From Owenia fusiformis (Eukaryota > Annelida > Polychaeta > Sabellida > Oweniidae): a DNA stretch of 64,000 bases. Shown here one piece after another: positions 62,001 through 64,000 of the stretch. Position 1 is the first letter of the stretch. Each line of letters opens with the position of its first letter. Below the pieces are notes generated by a model. That model was given only the letters and a program-made list of their open reading frames with translations, was not told the origin of the DNA and did no database searches. The stretch spans positions 14,121,754-14,185,753 of the forward strand of contig CAIIXF020000011.1 of NCBI GenBank assembly GCA_903813345.2, given 5' to 3'. Position numbers and translations under genes: made by a program.

Positions 62001-63029
62001 CTGCATGCTGTCCAGAGAGATTAAGAAGAATAACAAGAATGACATCCTCGGCCATGCATAATTAGGATACATCACATTAAAAAGATGAAATACAAGACCA
62101 TACCACTGTCAATTCCCAATAGTACCTTTACTGTAACACTGATAAGCAATGTCTACCTACCTAAAGAGTACAAGGTAACATGTATCAACCCCAAGGCCAT
62201 TCCGTACAGATCCAAGTGAACTCTTGCTGCGTCCTCACGAGATCTCTGGATCACACTATATCCGTCATAGCTAACTACTCACATTACAATACGAGCAAGT
62301 AAAAATGAGTGGACCTTCACCAGAGCTCAACGATACCCCTCCAGAACGACCCAATGCATGCCGGCACCACAGCATGCATTGAAGAAAGAAAATTCAGAAT
62401 ACCTCCTCCTGGTGGGTGCAAGACCCACCATTTTGACCTGCAAGTAAAGAATGCTTTCACCAGCCATCAGAATATAGGCAAAACAAAGAACCAAGCTCAA
62501 CAATAAGAATCCAACTTGGAAACTGTTGGTCGGGACTTACAAGGAATTGATACCTGAAACCCATGCATCTAGAGATTGATAGACACTGATCATCAGAATC
62601 ACAGTGGAGGTACTACGAGGAACATCAAACGGTATGACCAAGTAAACCAGAGCTCTCAATGCAATGGATCAGAATGACCCATGCTCAACGATGCCATTCT
62701 TAGATATTCCTCAAAATCAATCGGGACAACATAAAACATGAACAGGGGAAGGCCTCCCAACACTTGATCAAGTGTTAAGACATGTTTAGCCATCCAGCCT
62801 CCTAGCAGATTCCAGGTTCCTTCACTCCAGAATAATGGGTCGGCCAACAAAATCCACCGGTTCAATCAAAATGGAAGGTGTCCCACTAACGAGAAAACCT
62901 GCCGCTCCTAAACCATAGATGGAAAACATGTCTAGCTGGTAGATGACCCCATATGGAATAACTAAGATAACTTAACCAAATAACTAAGATAACTCAACAA
63001 GATTACTTAACTTAGGTGACAGGAACTTT

Positions 63030-63696
63030 GTGATGAGGCTCATCTTTAAGGGAGTGGAGTCCAGGAGGCGACTCATTTTCCAGTGCATGGCTTATCTTTC
63101 AGGGGATTGCTCATTTTCCAGGGGATTGTTCATTTTCCAGCGGGTGGCTCATCTCTCAGCGGGTGGATTATCTTCCAGCAGGTTGCTCAATTGCCAGCAG
63201 GTGGATCATCTTCCAGTGGAATGCTCATCTTGCAGTGGAATGCTCATCTTGCAGTGGGTTGCTCATCTTCCAGTGGGTTGTTCATCTTCCAGTTGGTTGT
63301 TCATCTTCCAGTTGGTTGCTCTTCTTCCAGTTGGTTGCTCTTCTTCCAGTTGGTTGCTCTTCTTCCAGTTGGTTGCTCTTCTTCCAGTTGGTTGTTCATC
63401 TTCCAGTTGGTTGTTCATCTTCCAGTTGGTTGCTTTTCTTCCAGTTGGTTGCTCTTCTTTCAGTTGGTTGCTCTTCTTTTAGTTGGTTGCTCTTCTTCCA
63501 GTTGGTTGCTCTTCTTCCAGTTGGTTACTCTTCTTCCAGTTGGTTGCTCTTCTTCCAGTTGGTTGCTCTTCTTCCAGTTGGTTGCTCATCTTCCAGTGGG
63601 TTGCTCATCTTCCAGCGGGTGAATTATCTTCCAGCGGTTGAATTATCTTTCAGTGGGTGGATCATCTTCTAGCAGTTGGATCATCTTCAAGGTTGC
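63030..63696 (+). repeat. 19-bp minisatellite, macrosatellite copy 3
   Basis: It is the same length as copy 2 but differs in unit variants near its left edge (a repeated GTGGAATGCTCATCTTGCA). Confidence 0.92.
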
Positions 63697-64000
63697 CATC
63701 TTCCACCAGATAGATCATCTTCAACTGGGAACTTGGCTTTCCAATGGGGGACTTGCCTTGCAGTGTGTGGCTTCCAGTGTGTGGCTCAGGTACTAGTGGG
63801 CTGACCACCTCCAAGCTAAAGGTAAATCTGGAAGAAATATTGTACATTAGGAAATAAAAATACTGTACTTACTTGAACCCCACATCCTAGAGATAATCTT
63901 CCATCCAGGGCAATGCTTCTTCAGTAACACACAGACATCACCAGAATAACAATATCCTATGTAGAAACAGGCGTTGCAGGCAGATGGTGCATATTGAAGT

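Larger units (their letters stand above)
51060..64000. repeat. Macrosatellite: >2.5 tandem copies of a 4.6-4.9-kb unit
   Basis: Using GACCAAATTGATAGAGCT as a landmark, copies are phased at 51597, 56473 and 61107, a spacing of 4876 and 4634 bp; the third copy runs off the window. From about 51590 onward the copies are almost identical. The 51060-51590 part is a diverged relative of 55870-56470, marking the edge of the array. Each copy contains a 19-bp minisatellite, a smaller 20-bp array and exon-like minus-strand modules. Short ORFs conserved between copies (for example 52789-52986 and 53136-53345 minus) are explained by DNA identity alone. Confidence 0.95.

Overview
This window looks like nuclear genomic DNA from an invertebrate animal, probably a marine one. 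It is AT-rich, its genes are split by GT-AG introns, and roughly half of it is repeats: a Ty3/gypsy copy, LINE fragments, several families of short inverted-repeat elements, minisatellites and a macrosatellite. The phylum cannot be fixed from the sequence alone. No tRNA, rRNA or CRISPR array was recognised.

Two genes are well supported. The first fills about 5.3-34.8 kb on the + strand. It is an IRAG/LRMP (MRVI1/JAW1) family gene, read here as 18 phase-compatible coding exons giving 844 residues, with the 5' end missing. The product has an acidic N-terminal part, a Ser/Pro-rich repeat region, coiled coils that include the IRAG/LRMP signature, a Ser-rich region with three RR(A)S-type PKG/PKA consensus sites, and a C-terminal membrane anchor. 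The anchor is followed by a 30-residue tail ending in APPS, which resembles a KASH domain. Such proteins sit in the ER or outer nuclear membrane and bind IP3 receptors (IRAG1, IRAG2) or SUN proteins (LRMP). The second gene is an intronless 496-residue major-facilitator transporter of the nodulin-like/MCH1 type. It lies antisense inside the largest IRAG intron (19.06-20.55 kb).

Layout: 1-5.3 kb is noncoding, with a long palindrome (1.13-1.30 kb) and a GGTCA-rich repeat element (2.69-4.13 kb). From 5.3 to 34.8 kb the IRAG introns hold a 1.9-kb CAGGCCCGT-ended transposon with internal tandem repeats and a dead gypsy element (11037-15612) with a LINE nested inside it. They also hold ATCCCAyC-ended elements, a 929-bp foldback MITE, and 86-bp and 37-bp tandem repeats. 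From 34.7 to 35.3 kb the final coding exon is itself the first unit of a decayed ~150-bp tandem duplication. From 36.5 to 48.6 kb there is a minisatellite, a minus-strand LINE relic, a three-level transposon nest (42.2-46.1 kb) and a long-TIR MITE. From 48.7 to 51.0 kb there is an array of degenerate modules. From about 51.1 kb to the end there are more than 2.5 tandem copies of a 4.6-4.9-kb macrosatellite; each contains a 19-bp minisatellite and exon-like minus-strand modules.

The most unusual observations are four. Tandem repeats have multiplied a splice donor at IRAG exon 7. The KASH-like terminal exon is tandemly duplicated. A 19-bp minisatellite is open in all three forward frames. Several transposon nests are fully resolved by target-site duplications.
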